This document shows positions 1 through 9,174 of a DNA stretch of 64,000 nt, piece after piece. Under the pieces are notes generated by a model. That model was not told the origin of the DNA. It searched no databases and was given only the letters and a program-made list of their open reading frames with translations. This DNA is from Streptomyces sp. A2-16 (GTDB lineage: Bacteria; Actinomycetota; Actinomycetes; Streptomycetales; Streptomycetaceae). The position numbers and the translations under genes were made by a program. Where the stretch lies: the NCBI RefSeq assembly GCF_018128905.1, contig NZ_CP063808.1, forward strand, positions 1,488,001-1,552,000, read 5' to 3'. The number at the start of each line of letters is the position of its first letter. Position 1 is the stretch's first letter.

Positions 1-1
1 G

Positions 2-2830
2 ACGGACTGGCTCTGGTACCGCTCGGTGAACTACTCGTCGGTGTTCACCACCACCCTGTGGACCAAGATCGGGCTGTTCTTCGTCTTCGGCCTGCTGATG
101 GCCCTCGCGGTCGGCTTCAACATCTGGCTGGCCCACCGGCTGCGCCCGCCGCTGAGCGCCATGTCGATGGAGCAGCAGAACCTCGACCGCTACCGGATGG
201 GCATCGCGCCGTACAAGAGGTGGCTGCTGCTCGGGATCGTCTCCCTGGTGGGCCTGATCGCGGGCGCCTCGGCGTCCAGCCAGTGGCGGACCTGGCTGAT
301 GTGGGTCAACGGCGTGTCCTTCGGCCAGAAGGACCCCCAGTTCCACCTCGACATCTCCTTCTACACCTTCGACCTGCCCTGGTACCGGTTCCTGCTCGGC
401 TTCGGCTTCGCCGCCGCGATCCTCTCGGTGATCGCCGCCGCGCTGACCCACTACCTGTACGGCGGCCTGCGGATCACCTCGCCGGGCGCGCGGGCCACCG
501 CCGCGGCCACCGGCCACCTCTCGGTGCTGCTCGGTGTCTTCGTCGCTCTGAAGGCGGTCGCGTACTGGCTCGACCGGTACGGCCTCGCGGTGAAGTCCAG
601 CGACTTCAAGGCGACCGACAGCTGGACCGGCCTGAGGTACGTCGACGCGAACGCCTATCTGCCGGCCAAGACGATCCTGTTCTGCATCGCCGTGATCTGC
701 GCGCTGCTGTTCTTCGCCACCCTGTGGCGGCGCACCTGGCAGCTGCCCGTGATCGGCTTCGGCCTGATGGTGCTCTCGGCGATCCTCATCGGCGGGCTCT
801 ACCCCGCGATCGTCCAGAAGTTCCAGGTCCAGCCGAACGAGCAGGCCAAGGAAGCGCCGTACGTCGAGAAGAACCTCAAGGCGACGCGTGAGGCGTACGG
901 CATCGACGACGCCTCCGTGAAGGAGTACGACGGCAAGCCCACCACCACGGACAAGACCAAGCTGCGCGACGACGTCGACGCCACGGCGAGCATCCGGGTC
1001 GTGGACCCCAACGTCGTCTCGCCGACGTTCCAGCAGCTCCAGCAGATGCGGAACTACTACGCGTTCCCGACCAACCTGGACGTCGACCGTTACAGCAAGG
1101 ACGGCAAGGACCAAGACACGGTCATCGGGCTGCGCGAGCTGAACCTCGCGGGCATCCCGAAGAACAACTGGATCAACGACCACTTCCGCTACACCCACGG
1201 CTACGGCGTGGTCGCCGCGAAGGGCACCGAGGCCGACGCCGAGGGCCGCCCGGTCTTCACCGAGTCCAACCTGCCCTCCCAGGGCGACCTCGGGACGTAC
1301 CAGCAGCGCGTCTACTACGGCGAGAAGACCACCACCTACTCGATCGTCGGCGGTCCCCAGAAGGAGATCGACTACTCCGACGACTCGGGCGAGAAGACCT
1401 ACAGCTACGAGGCCAAGAGCGGGGTCAACCTCTCCAACCCGGTCAACCGGGCCGCCTACGCCGTGGCCTTCAGCGAGCCGCAGATCCTCTACTCCGGAGC
1501 GATCGGTGAGGGCTCGCGGATCCTGTACAACCGCACGCCCAAGCAGCGCGTCGAGGCGGTCGCCCCCTGGCTGACCATCGACGGCGACGCCTATCCGGCG
1601 GTGGTGAACGGCAAGATCCAGTGGATCGTCGACGCGTACACGACGACCAACGGCTACCCGTACTCCTCGCGCACGACTCTCGGTGACACCACGGCCGACT
1701 CGCTGACCGCGACGAACAACCAGCGGGCGGTGGTGGCCCAGCAGAACCAGGTCAACTACATCCGCAACTCGGTGAAGGCGACCGTCGACGCGTACACCGG
1801 CGAGGTCAAGCTCTACCAGTGGGACACCAAGGACCCGGTCCTCAAGACCTGGATGAAGGCGTTCCCGGGCACGGTGGAGGCGAAGAAGGACATCTCCACC
1901 GACCTCATGGCGCATCTGCGGTACCCGCAGGACCTGTTCAAGGTCCAGCGTGAGCTGCTGGCGCGTTACCACGTCGAGGACGCGGACACCTTCCTCAGCG
2001 GCAGCGAGGTGTGGCAGGTGCCGGACGACCCGACCAACAAGTCGGGCGACGCGGTGCCGCCGTACTACCTGAGCATGAAGATGCCCGACCAGTCGGCACA
2101 GGCGTTCTCGCTCACGACGACGTTCACGCCCAACGGCCGGGACAACCTCAGCGCGTTCATGTCGGTCGACGCCGAGGCGGGCACCAGCGACTACGGCAAG
2201 ATCAGAATCCTGAAACTGCCGACCAACACCACGGTCAACGGGCCCAAACAGGTGCAGAGCCAGTTCAACTCCGAACAGGACATCGCCGAGACCATCAGCC
2301 TCCTCAACAGAGGCGACTCCAATGTGGAGTACGGCAATCTCCTGACGGTGCCGCTCGACGGAGGACTGCTCTACGTGGAGCCGGTCTACGTACGCGGTGG
2401 TGGACTGAAGTACCCGCTGCTGCGGAAGGTGTTGGTGACCTACGGAGGCAACACCGCCTTCGAGGACACCCTCGACCAAGCCCTGAACAAGGTGTTCGGA
2501 GCGGACGGTTCGACCACCGAGCCACCGGACGACGACGGCGGGACCACCACCAAGCCGCCGCCGACCTCCAGCAACCCGACGGTCCAACAGGCGCTGGACG
2601 ACGCCCAGAAGGCGTTCGACGCCGGCCAGGAAGCCTTGAAGAAGGGCGACTGGGAGGCGTACGGCCGGGCCCAGGCGGATCTTGAGGACGCGCTCAAGCG
2701 GGCCGAGGACGCGCAGGCCGCGGCGGACAAGAGCGGTGGCAGCAGCGCCAAGCCCAGCAGCAGTCCGAGTCCCAGGAGCAGTCCCAGCGGCAGTCCCGGC
2801 GCCACGCCGAGCAGCAGTCCCAGCGGCTGA
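2..2830 (+). CDS. UPF0182 family membrane protein (5' end missing)
   Basis: Large integral membrane protein of the UPF0182 family (typically near 1000 residues); function not established. The reading frame is open to the window edge, so the gene begins upstream; 942 residues are visible. The first residues ([15 protein letters not shown]) are an internal family motif. Several hydrophobic segments lie in the first ~260 visible residues, followed by a long soluble, presumably extracytoplasmic domain ([17 protein letters not shown], then [18 protein letters not shown]). The end is low-complexity: an acidic/Thr-Pro stretch, a short Ala-rich helix, then a Ser-Pro-Gly tail of about 35 residues. It stops 55 bases before a tRNA gene. 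The family call is confident; a GTG at 26 is not the true start. Confidence 0.93.
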   Translation, partial: TDWLWYRSVNYSSVFTTTLWTKIGLFFVFGLLMALAVGFNIWLAHRLRPPLSAMSMEQQNLDRYRMGIAPYKRWLLLGIVSLVGLIAGASASSQWRTWLMWVNGVSFGQKDPQFHLDISFYTFDLPWYRFLLGFGFAAAILSVIAAALTHYLYGGLRITSPGARATAAATGHLSVLLGVFVALKAVAYWLDRYGLAVKSSDFKATDSWTGLRYVDANAYLPAKTILFCIAVICALLFFATLWRRTWQLPVIGFGLMVLSAILIGGLYPAIVQKFQVQPNEQAKEAPYVEKNLKATREAYGIDDASVKEYDGKPTTTDKTKLRDDVDATASIRVVDPNVVSPTFQQLQQMRNYYAFPTNLDVDRYSKDGKDQDTVIGLRELNLAGIPKNNWINDHFRYTHGYGVVAAKGTEADAEGRPVFTESNLPSQGDLGTYQQRVYYGEKTTTYSIVGGPQKEIDYSDDSGEKTYSYEAKSGVNLSNPVNRAAYAVAFSEPQILYSGAIGEGSRILYNRTPKQRVEAVAPWLTIDGDAYPAVVNGKIQWIVDAYTTTNGYPYSSRTTLGDTTADSLTATNNQRAVVAQQNQVNYIRNSVKATVDAYTGEVKLYQWDTKDPVLKTWMKAFPGTVEAKKDISTDLMAHLRYPQDLFKVQRELLARYHVEDADTFLSGSEVWQVPDDPTNKSGDAVPPYYLSMKMPDQSAQAFSLTTTFTPNGRDNLSAFMSVDAEAGTSDYGKIRILKLPTNTTVNGPKQVQSQFNSEQDIAETISLLNRGDSNVEYGNLLTVPLDGGLLYVEPVYVRGGGLKYPLLRKVLVTYGGNTAFEDTLDQALNKVFGADGSTTEPPDDDGGTTTKPPPTSSNPTVQQALDDAQKAFDAGQEALKKGDWEAYGRAQADLEDALKRAEDAQAAADKSGGSSAKPSSSPSPRSSPSGSPGATPSSSPSG

Positions 2831-2885
2831 CCTGCCGCTGGTCAAATGCCCACCCCCGCGCCGTGATACGGTTGCGACACAACGG

Positions 2886-2959
2886 CGCGGGGTGGAGCAG
2901 CTCGGTAGCTCGCTGGGCTCATAACCCAGAGGTCGCAGGTTCAAATCCTGTCCCCGCTA
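2886..2959 (+). tRNA. tRNA-fMet (CAT), copy 1
   Basis: Full cloverleaf with CAT anticodon. Initiator hallmarks: three consecutive G:C pairs at the base of the anticodon stem (CTGGG...CCCAG) and an unpaired C1/T72 end of the acceptor stem. T-loop is TTCAAAT. The 3' CCA is not encoded (CTG follows the discriminator A). Identical to the copy at 5101-5174. Confidence 0.97.
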
Positions 2960-2968
2960 CTGCAAGCG

Positions 2969-3000
2969 AAGGCCCGGATCCTCTTGAGGATCCGGGCCTT
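2969..3000 (+). terminator. Hairpin downstream of tRNA-fMet copy 1
   Basis: Near-perfect inverted repeat, AAGGCCCGGATCC pairing with GGATCCGGGCCTT around TCTTGA, starting ten bases after the tRNA. No T run follows, as is common for Streptomyces terminators. Confidence 0.85.
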
Positions 3001-3108
3001 CGTGATGTGCGAACGCATGTACCGGTCTCAGGGTGGCCGTGCCGCCTCCGGGAGTTGGGGGGACTGTGTTTGACTTGTCTCTCTGTGGGCATGTCGACAA
3101 AACGCTGA

Positions 3109-3120
3109 AGTGACCTCACT
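3109..3120. promoter_or_regulatory. Palindrome AGTGA-CC-TCACT upstream of the Sel1 gene
   Basis: Perfect 5-bp arms around CC, 45-56 bases before the Sel1-repeat start. The arms resemble reported half-sites (AGTGA/TCACC) of the developmental repressor BldD. Assignment to BldD is inference from the motif alone. Confidence 0.35.
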
Positions 3121-3164
3121 GGCTGCGGTATACCAGGTGTACCCAGGTTGCAGGTGGTGCGACG

Positions 3165-5000
3165 ATGGACGTTATGGGGGACAAGGCAACTCTGTTGGAG
3201 ACAGGGCGTTTTGTGCAGCCTGCCGATTTTTCGGAGTCGACGGGCGACTTGTCGCAGCCCATGGACCGGGACGAGACCGGGGAGGCTGCCGAGGAGGCAC
3301 GTCTGCTCCTGGCCGCGGAGACCGGTGACGTCGAGGCGATGAGCGTCCTCGGCGCCCTCCTGCTGCGCCGCGGCGACCTCGACGGAGCCGAGCCCCATCT
3401 GCGTGCCGCCACCGCCGCAGGCGACCGGGCCGCCGCCAACAACCTCGGAGTCCTGCTGCACCAGCGCGGATACCCCGACGACGCCGCCGGCTGGTGGCGG
3501 ATCGCCGCCGTCGCCGGATCCGCCGCGGCCGCGCACGCGCTGGGCCGCCACCACCGTGAGCGGGGCGACGAACCCGCCGCCGAGTACTGGCTGCGCCAGT
3601 CCGCCGAGCAGGGACACGCGCTGGGCGCCTACGCGCTCGCCGACCTGCTGGAGCACCGCGGGGACGCGGGGGCCGAGCAGTGGATGCGGATCGCCGCCGA
3701 GCGGGGACACCGCGAGGCGGCCTACCGGCTGGCCCGCGCGCTCGACCGCCGCCTGGTGCCCGAGGGCGACATAGGGGAGGAGCAGGGCGCCGGGGCCGAG
3801 GCCGAGCAGTGGTACCGCCAGGCCGCCGCGCGTGGGCACCGGCGGGCAGCGCTGCACCTCGGCGCGATCCTGGAGCGGCGCGGTGCGCTCAAGGAGGCCG
3901 GGCGCTGGTATCTGACCTCCGCCAAGGACGGGGAGGCGCGGGCCGCCTGCGCCCTCGGGTTCCTGCTGCGGGACGCGGGCGACACCGAGAGCGCCGCCGT
4001 GTGGTGGCTGCGCGCCGCCCAGGACGGGGACGGCAACGCGGCCAACGCGCTGGGCGCCCTGCACGCCGAGCGCGGCGAGCCGCAGACCGCCGAGCGCTGG
4101 TACCGGGCCGCGATGGACGCAGGTGACGACAACGGCGCGTACAACCTCGGGCTGCTCTGCGCCGAACAGGGGCGGACCGCGCAGGCCGAGCACTGGTACC
4201 GGCGGGCCGCGTACGCGGGGCACCGGGAGGCGGCGAACGCGCTCGCCATTCTGCTGCTCCAGGGCGGGGACACGGCCGGGGCGGAGCCGTGGTTCTCCAA
4301 GGCCGCGGAGGCCGGCAGCGTGGACGCCGCGTTCAACCTCGGCATCCTGTTCGCCGGGCGGGGCGAGGAGACCGTCGCGCTGCGCTGGTACGAGCGGGCC
4401 GCCGCCGCCGGGCACACCGAGGCGGCGCTCCAGGTCGGCATGGCCCGGCTGCGGGAGGGGGACGAGCCCGGGGCCGAGCGGCACCTGCGGTGCGCGGCGG
4501 GAGGCGGCAGCGCGGAGGCCGCGTACCGGCTGGCGACCGTGCTGGACGCCCGGCGGCCGCCGGTGCCCGCGCACACGCTCGGGGAGCCGGTGGACACGGA
4601 GAAGAGCGAGTGCGAGGAGTGGTACGAGCGGGCGGCTTCCCAGGGGCACCGGCGGGCGCAGGTGCGCGTCGGCATGCTCGCCGCCGCCCGGGGTGACGTG
4701 GTGGAGGCGGCCCGGTGGTACCGGGAGGCGGCCGAGGCCGGGTCCCGGAACGGCGCCTTCAATCTGGGGCTGCTGCTCGCCCGCGAGGGGAGTGAGCCGG
4801 AGGCCGCCGTGTGGTGGGCCAGGGCGGCCGACGCGGGGCACGGGCGGGCGGCGTTGCGGCTGGCCCTGGTCTACGCGCGTCGGGGTGAGCTGGCGGAGGG
4901 ACAGCGGTGGGCCGACCGGGCGGTGGCCCTGGGGCCCGCCGAGGTCTCGGAGAGGGCTGCGCGGCTGCGGGACGCGCTGCGGGAGGAACTCTCCGCCTAG
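3165..5000 (+). CDS. Sel1-like/TPR repeat protein
   Basis: 611-residue all-helical repeat protein; from about residue 40 to the end it is a solenoid of roughly 36-residue Sel1-like units, recognisable by recurrent WYRRAA, AGHREAANALA and GAYNLGLLC-type signatures. Such proteins are scaffolds for protein-protein contacts; no enzymatic motif or signal peptide is visible. The start chosen is the ATG following the GGTGGTGCGACG leader. It lies alone between two identical tRNA-fMet genes on the same strand, so a homologous exchange between them would remove it. A 720-residue open frame on the opposite strand is a GC-bias shadow. Specific function unknown. Confidence 0.9.
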   Translation: MDVMGDKATLLETGRFVQPADFSESTGDLSQPMDRDETGEAAEEARLLLAAETGDVEAMSVLGALLLRRGDLDGAEPHLRAATAAGDRAAANNLGVLLHQRGYPDDAAGWWRIAAVAGSAAAAHALGRHHRERGDEPAAEYWLRQSAEQGHALGAYALADLLEHRGDAGAEQWMRIAAERGHREAAYRLARALDRRLVPEGDIGEEQGAGAEAEQWYRQAAARGHRRAALHLGAILERRGALKEAGRWYLTSAKDGEARAACALGFLLRDAGDTESAAVWWLRAAQDGDGNAANALGALHAERGEPQTAERWYRAAMDAGDDNGAYNLGLLCAEQGRTAQAEHWYRRAAYAGHREAANALAILLLQGGDTAGAEPWFSKAAEAGSVDAAFNLGILFAGRGEETVALRWYERAAAAGHTEAALQVGMARLREGDEPGAERHLRCAAGGGSAEAAYRLATVLDARRPPVPAHTLGEPVDTEKSECEEWYERAASQGHRRAQVRVGMLAAARGDVVEAARWYREAAEAGSRNGAFNLGLLLAREGSEPEAAVWWARAADAGHGRAALRLALVYARRGELAEGQRWADRAVALGPAEVSERAARLRDALREELSA

Positions 5001-5100
5001 TGCCCGCTCCGTTCGTCCCGTCGGGGTGCCGGGCGGCGGGTGGGTCCAGTTAAACGATTTGCCTCTGAGCTCGTCCTTCACGTAACGTTGCGTTCATCGA

Positions 5101-5174
5101 CGCGGGGTGGAGCAGCTCGGTAGCTCGCTGGGCTCATAACCCAGAGGTCGCAGGTTCAAATCCTGTCCCCGCTA
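5101..5174 (+). tRNA. tRNA-fMet (CAT), copy 2
   Basis: Base-for-base identical to the copy at 2886-2959, including the C1/T72 mismatch, the GGG:CCC anticodon-stem pairs and lack of an encoded CCA. Identity extends about three bases past the discriminator and stops at the 5' end of the tRNA. Confidence 0.97.
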
Positions 5175-5181
5175 CTGAAGG

Positions 5182-5224
5182 CCGAGGGCCGGAATCCGAA
5201 AGGGTTCCGGCCCTCGGTGTTTTT
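5182..5224. terminator. Terminator between tRNA-fMet copy 2 and the ABC operon
   Basis: Long GC-rich stem (CCGAGGGCCGGAA with its complement, loop near TCCGAAAGG) followed on the + strand by TGTTTTT. It also lies immediately beyond the stop codon of the converging minus-strand binding-protein gene, so it probably serves both. Confidence 0.9.
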
Positions 5225-6369
5225 CACGGTCGGTGGCCCACCGCTTCCGCGTAGAGGGCGCGGTCCACCGTCCTCGACTCCGGCAGCGGCTCGCCCTCCG
5301 CCACGCCCTGCGCCCGGTACGCCGCCTGCAGACGGTCGGTGGTGCCCGACCTGATCTCCCAGTCCATGCGCAGGGACGGAGTGGACCGGAGGATCGCCTC
5401 GTCGGTCCTCAGGAGTTTCGCCAGGTAGGTGACGAAGGCCGCATCCGACTTGTAGTCGGCCGCGAAGTACGTGTTCACCGTGCGGATGTAGGCGCGCAGC
5501 AGGGCGACTCCCGCGTCCGCGTCCTCGCCCAGCAGTCCCGGGCCGTATAGCATCCCGCCCAGGGGCTCGCCGAGCGGCTGCCCGCCGAGGAAGGCGTAGC
5601 CGGGCCTGCCGTCGACCCTGCGCCAGACCGGGTCCAGGAGCCAGGCCGAGTCGACCCCGCCGTTCTGGAGGGCCGTGAGGACGTCGGCCGAGCCGAGCTG
5701 CTGGTACCGGATCTCGTCGAGGCCGCCGCCGTGCCGGCCGAGGGCCTTCTCCATGGGGTACGCGATCACCGAGCCCTTGCCGATCATCGTGCCCATCCTG
5801 CGGCCGGCCATCGTCACCCGGTCGCCCGTCTCGCCGTCCTTCAGCCGAACCCACAGGCCGCTCTTCGACTGCGGGTCGGGCGAGAAGTTCGCGGCGACCC
5901 AGCGGATGTCGAAGCCGCCCCGGACGCCGTTCATGACCGCCGCCTCGGGGGCCGCCCACAGCGCGTCGATGTCGCCCTTGGCGAGGAGGGGGAGCGAGTC
6001 GGGGGTCGGCAGCACCTTCAGGGTGACGTCCAGCCCCTCCTTCTTGAACTCGCCCTTGTCCAGTGCCACTTGGAGCGGTGCCACGTACTCCGCGCTCAGT
6101 GTGCCCGTCGCGATCGTGATCCTGCGGGGCTCGGGAAGCGGGGCGGGGGCGGGGGTTCCGGGCCGGCAGCGGGCCGGGGTGCGGGTCGGGGAGAGGTCGG
6201 CGGGGTCCGTCCAGGAGTTCGCGCCGCAGCCCGCCACCGGGCGGACGGTCCGCGTCCCGCCCCGGCCCGCCTTCGACTCCGGGCTCGGCGCATCGTGTGA
6301 CGCCGTGCAGGCCGGTGACGTCAGCAGGACGGCTGCGGTCAGGAGGGCGCCGTAGAACCGTGTTCTCAC
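5224..6369 (-). CDS. ABC transporter substrate-binding lipoprotein (NMT1/SsuA-like)
   Basis: 381-residue solute-binding protein of the nitrate/sulfonate/taurine (NMT1/THI5-like) family, catching an anion or small organic substrate outside the membrane. GTG start with an N-terminal signal (VRTRFYGALLTAAVLL) and Cys in TSPAC, a plausible though non-canonical lipobox. A linker of ~50 residues precedes the binding fold, which starts at ITIATGTLSAEYVAPLQVAL and includes KGDIDALWAAPEAAVMNG. The frame is open far upstream (to 7083), but that part antisense-reads the permease and is not coding. The start overlaps the end of the permease gene by 4 bases, marking a three-gene operon. Substrate cannot be read from sequence. 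Confidence 0.88.
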   Translation of the reverse strand: MRTRFYGALLTAAVLLTSPACTASHDAPSPESKAGRGGTRTVRPVAGCGANSWTDPADLSPTRTPARCRPGTPAPAPLPEPRRITIATGTLSAEYVAPLQVALDKGEFKKEGLDVTLKVLPTPDSLPLLAKGDIDALWAAPEAAVMNGVRGGFDIRWVAANFSPDPQSKSGLWVRLKDGETGDRVTMAGRRMGTMIGKGSVIAYPMEKALGRHGGGLDEIRYQQLGSADVLTALQNGGVDSAWLLDPVWRRVDGRPGYAFLGGQPLGEPLGGMLYGPGLLGEDADAGVALLRAYIRTVNTYFAADYKSDAAFVTYLAKLLRTDEAILRSTPSLRMDWEIRSGTTDRLQAAYRAQGVAEGEPLPESRTVDRALYAEAVGHRP

Positions 6370-7226
6370 GACTGGCCCCTTCCGCGGTCCCGGGGTGCCC
6401 ATGGGGTGAGCAAGCGGCCCACGACGCGGACCAGTTCGGAGAAGAGGACTCCCAGGACGGCCACGCAGACGATGCCGACGAACATCACGTCGTTCTGGAA
6501 CAGCGCGCGTGAGTCGAAGATCAGGTGGCCCAGGCCGTTCGTCGCGGCGATCTGTTCCGAGGCGACGATCACCAGGACCGCCACGCCCGCCGCGATCCTG
6601 GCGCCGACCAGGACCGAGGGGAGGGAGGCCGGGAGGAGGACGTGGCGGAACATCTGCCACGGGGAGGCGCCGAAGACCTGGCCCGCGTCGCGGTGGCCGG
6701 AGGGGATGGAGACCACCGCCGACATCGTCTGGATCCACACGAAGAAGAAGACCGTCGCCGCCACCAGGGCGATCTGCGGGCCCTCGCCCAGGCCGAACAT
6801 GTTCAGGAAGACGGGGAGCAGGGCCAGTTTCGGGACGACGTACAGGGCGTCCAGCAGCGGTTCGAGGGCTGCCCTCACCAGGGACAGCGAGCCCATCAGG
6901 AGGCCCAGGGCGTAGCCCGTCGCCGTGCCGATCGCGTAGCCCGCCAGGACGCGTTGCGTGGTCGCCCACACGTCCGGCCACAGGTCGCCGGCCGCCGCGC
7001 GGTCCCAGCCGTCGGCCAGGATCGTGGAGGGGGCGGGGTAGACGCGGTCGTCCAGCCAGGCCTGGCCGGCGGCCAGTTGCCACAGGAGGACCAAGAGCAG
7101 GGGGACCGCTGTCGCCAGGGTCAGTTCCAGGGCTCGTCTGCGGCGGTGGGTGCGTACCGGGTGCAGCTCTTCCGGGCCCGGGCGGCGCACGAGGACGGAG
7201 ACCTTCTCGGGAGCCACGGTCGTCAT
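6366..7226 (-). CDS. ABC transporter permease (SsuC/TauC-like)
   Basis: 286-residue inner-membrane permease of the nitrate/sulfonate/taurine importer class. About six hydrophobic helices (for example AVPLLLVLLWQLAAG and VLVIVASEQIAATNGLG). The cytoplasmic EAA loop that docks on the ATPase is visible as FGASPWQMFRHVLLPASLPS. The ATG overlaps the ATPase stop (ATGA) and the binding-protein gene overlaps the end, so the three products are translationally coupled. Longer open frames upstream overlap the ATPase gene and are shadows. Confidence 0.92.
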   Translation of the reverse strand: MTTVAPEKVSVLVRRPGPEELHPVRTHRRRRALELTLATAVPLLLVLLWQLAAGQAWLDDRVYPAPSTILADGWDRAAAGDLWPDVWATTQRVLAGYAIGTATGYALGLLMGSLSLVRAALEPLLDALYVVPKLALLPVFLNMFGLGEGPQIALVAATVFFFVWIQTMSAVVSIPSGHRDAGQVFGASPWQMFRHVLLPASLPSVLVGARIAAGVAVLVIVASEQIAATNGLGHLIFDSRALFQNDVMFVGIVCVAVLGVLFSELVRVVGRLLTPWAPRDRGRGQS

Positions 7227-7990
7227 GCCGGTATCGCCTCCTTGCGCAGCAGGTCCCACAGTGCGCTCCTCAGGGACGTGAACTCGGGCGTCGAGCGGAT
7301 GTCGCCCGTGCGCGGGCGGGGGAACGGCGGGCGGTGCTCGGCGATCAGGCGGCCCGGGCGGGCGGACATCACCAGGACGCGGTCGCCGAGGACGATCGCC
7401 TCCTCCAGGCTGTGGGTGATGAACAGGGTGGTGGTGCGCAGGCTCTGCGTGATCTCCAGCAGCTCGTCCTGGAGGATCGTGCGCAACTGGGCGTCGAGGG
7501 CGGCGAACGGCTCGTCCATCAGCAGGAGTTCGGGTTCCACGGCGAGGGCGCGCGCGATCGCCACGCGCTGGCGCATTCCGCCGGAGAGGGTCGCCGGGTA
7601 GGCGTCGGCGAAGTCCGTGAGGCCCGTCCGGGCCAGCCACTCGTCGGCCCGCGCGTTCGCCTCGCGGCGCGGGACGCGCTGGATGTCCAGGCCGAAGCGG
7701 ACGTTGGCGCGGACGGACTTCCAGTCGTAGATGCCGTAGTCCTGGAAGATCATGGCGGCGGGGCGCTGCGCGTGTGTACGGATCTCCAGGGTGCCGGTAC
7801 TCGGGCGGAGCAGGCCCGCTGCGATGCGCAGCAGTGTCGACTTGCCGCAGCCGGAGGGGCCCACCAGGCAGACGAACTCGCCGGGGGCGACGCTGAGGTC
7901 GAGCGGTCCGAGGGCGTGCACGGGGCGTGGCGGGCGGCCGAAGGTGCGGGTCAGCGCGGTGGCGTGGAGTTTGGGGTGCGGATCTCCCAC
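7223..7990 (-). CDS. ABC transporter ATP-binding protein (SsuB/TauB-like)
   Basis: 255-residue ATPase that energises the adjacent importer. Walker A GPSGCGKST, Q-loop MIFQDYGIYDW, signature LSGGMRQRVAIARAL, Walker B LLLMDEPFAALD and switch His (LFITHSLEEA) are all intact. First gene of the operon: a GTG at 7990 preceded by GAGGAGCAACC. A perfect palindrome lies 49-61 bases upstream (8039-8051). The divergent side is the terminator of the Fur-family gene. Confidence 0.94.
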   Translation of the reverse strand: MGDPHPKLHATALTRTFGRPPRPVHALGPLDLSVAPGEFVCLVGPSGCGKSTLLRIAAGLLRPSTGTLEIRTHAQRPAAMIFQDYGIYDWKSVRANVRFGLDIQRVPRREANARADEWLARTGLTDFADAYPATLSGGMRQRVAIARALAVEPELLLMDEPFAALDAQLRTILQDELLEITQSLRTTTLFITHSLEEAIVLGDRVLVMSARPGRLIAEHRPPFPRPRTGDIRSTPEFTSLRSALWDLLRKEAIPA

Positions 7991-8038
7991 GGTTGCTCCT
8001 CGCGGAGTTCGGTACGGAGAGGGGGCCGCACGACGATA

Positions 8039-8051
8039 TGACGGTCCGTCA
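8039..8051. promoter_or_regulatory. Candidate operator of the ABC operon (TGACGG-T-CCGTCA)
   Basis: Perfect 6-bp inverted repeat around one base, located 49-61 bases upstream of the first gene of the ABC transporter operon. Size and form fit a TetR- or GntR-class operator. No cognate regulator gene is adjacent; the binding protein is unknown. Confidence 0.4.
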
Positions 8052-8078
8052 GATTCAGGAACCCCGCGGGCAGCACGA

Positions 8079-8109
8079 AGCCCCGGTCTCCACGAGGGAG
8101 GCCGGGGCT
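8079..8109 (-). terminator. Terminator of the Fur-family gene
   Basis: AGCCCCGGTCTCC pairs with GGAGGCCGGGGCT across an ACGAG-type loop (one G:T pair), about 20 bases past the stop codon of the Fur-family gene. Confidence 0.85.
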
Positions 8110-8128
8110 CCGGACTTTGGTGAAGCCG

Positions 8129-8545
8129 TTACGCCGCCGCGCAGGTCGGGCAGACGCCCCGGTACGTCACCTCGACGTCCGAGACGGTGAAGCCGAAACG
8201 CTCCGAGTCGGGCAGGTCGGCCATCGGGTTGCCCGTGGGGTGCACGTCCCGGATGGCGCCGCACCGGGCGCAGACCAGGTGGTGGTGCGGCCGGTGGGCG
8301 TTCGGGTCGTACCGCTTGGCGCGCTTGTCGGTGGCGACCTCGAGCACCTCGCCGAGGGAGACCAGCTCGCCCAGCGTGTTGTAGACGGTCGCCCGGGAGA
8401 TCTCGGGCAGCTTGGCCACGGCGCGTGCGTGGACCTCGTCGGCCGTCAGGTGGACGTGTTCGCCGTCGAGGACCTCGGCCACGACGCGCCGCTGCGCGGT
8501 CATCCGCCATCCGCGGCCGCGCAGTCGTTCCAAAAGGTCGCTCAT
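8129..8545 (-). CDS. Fur-family metalloregulator (PerR/FurA-like)
   Basis: 138-residue DNA-binding repressor of the Fur superfamily. The N-terminal winged helix includes RMTAQRRVVAEVL and the recognition region ISRATVYNTLGELV. The C-terminal metal-binding dimerisation domain has RPHHHLVCARCGAI followed by a second CPTC pair, giving a structural Zn(Cys)4 site and the His-rich regulatory site typical of iron/peroxide sensors. No catalase or transport gene is adjacent, so the signal is undetermined. A strong inverted repeat lies 59-79 bases upstream and could be an autoregulatory site. I recall the syntenic S. coelicolor gene as SCO5206. Confidence 0.9.
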   Translation of the reverse strand: MSDLLERLRGRGWRMTAQRRVVAEVLDGEHVHLTADEVHARAVAKLPEISRATVYNTLGELVSLGEVLEVATDKRAKRYDPNAHRPHHHLVCARCGAIRDVHPTGNPMADLPDSERFGFTVSDVEVTYRGVCPTCAAA

Positions 8546-8603
8546 ACGTCCCAGCCTAACAGCTGGGGACCAGAATCCGAATGGGTGTGAGTTTGGATGG
8601 GTG

Positions 8604-8624
8604 CTGGACTTGGATTAAGTCCAG
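8604..8624. promoter_or_regulatory. Inverted repeat CTGGACTT-N5-AAGTCCAG
   Basis: Perfect 8-bp arms around GGATT, between the Fur-family start and the CBS-protein stop. It may be the Fur-family autoregulatory operator, or an attenuator hairpin after the CBS gene. A related TTTGGAT/ATCCGAA pair lies just to its left. Confidence 0.5.
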
Positions 8625-8625
8625 A

Positions 8626-9024
8626 TCAGGAGCGGGCCGGTACGCGCTGTCGTGCGGGCGCCCAGCAGCGGATGATGTCGCGGACCGAGACGATGCCCGT
8701 GGGCTCGCCGCGGTCCAGCACGATCAGGTGCCGGAAGCCGCCGTGGGCCATCGCCTGCGCGGCCTCCTCCAGGGTCCAGGTCGGAGTGGCGAAGACGACG
8801 TCGGTGGTGGTGTGGGCGTGGGCGTACTCCGCGTCCGGGCTCTGTCCCAGCCCCACGGAGTTGAGGATGTCGCGCTCGGTCAGAATGCCGATGCCGGTGC
8901 CGTCGGGATCGAGGACCACGGCCGCGCCCACCCGGCGGGCGGACATCAGTGCGGCGGCCTGGCGGAGAGTGTGGGCGGGGCCGATGGTGAGGACCACCGT
9001 GCTCATTGCGTCGCGGACGAGCAT
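8626..9024 (-). CDS. Tandem CBS-domain protein
   Basis: 132-residue protein consisting of two CBS motifs and little else: MSTVVLTIGPAHTLRQAAALM through GIGILTERDIL, then VVFATPTWTLEEAAQAM through GIVSVRDIIR. CBS pairs bind adenosyl ligands and act as sensory modules; free-standing ones are usually of unknown partner. The start follows a near-perfect Shine-Dalgarno, AGGAGGTGA, 10-12 bases upstream. It is between hisN and the Fur-family gene on the same strand but 150 and 80 bases away, so co-transcription is possible, not shown. Confidence 0.9.
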   Translation of the reverse strand: MLVRDAMSTVVLTIGPAHTLRQAAALMSARRVGAAVVLDPDGTGIGILTERDILNSVGLGQSPDAEYAHAHTTTDVVFATPTWTLEEAAQAMAHGGFRHLIVLDRGEPTGIVSVRDIIRCWAPARQRVPARS

Positions 9025-9174
9025 GGTTTCGCAGTCACCTCCTGGGAACCGATGTGGTTGTTCATCGGTTCACAAGTTCACAAATTGAGGGTGTCCTCAG
9101 AGTCGCAGGTAAAGCGAGGGTCAACAAGAGGGCGCGCGTAGCCGATTGAGGGCGTGCGCGCTCATCTGTGATTC

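Noticed and set aside
2919..5081. 720-residue open frame antisense to the Sel1 gene
   Set aside because: Pro/Gly/Arg-rich translation without domain pattern; it runs through both tRNA regions and reflects third-position GC bias of the real gene.
2886..5174. Integrative element between tRNA copies (attL/attR)
   Set aside because: Both copies are complete tRNAs with separate flanks, and the interval has no integrase, excisionase or replication gene.
6370..7083. N-terminal extension of the ABC binding protein
   Set aside because: The upstream frame antisense-free overlaps the permease and has Arg/Gly/Pro shadow composition; the lipoprotein signal at 6369 marks the true start.
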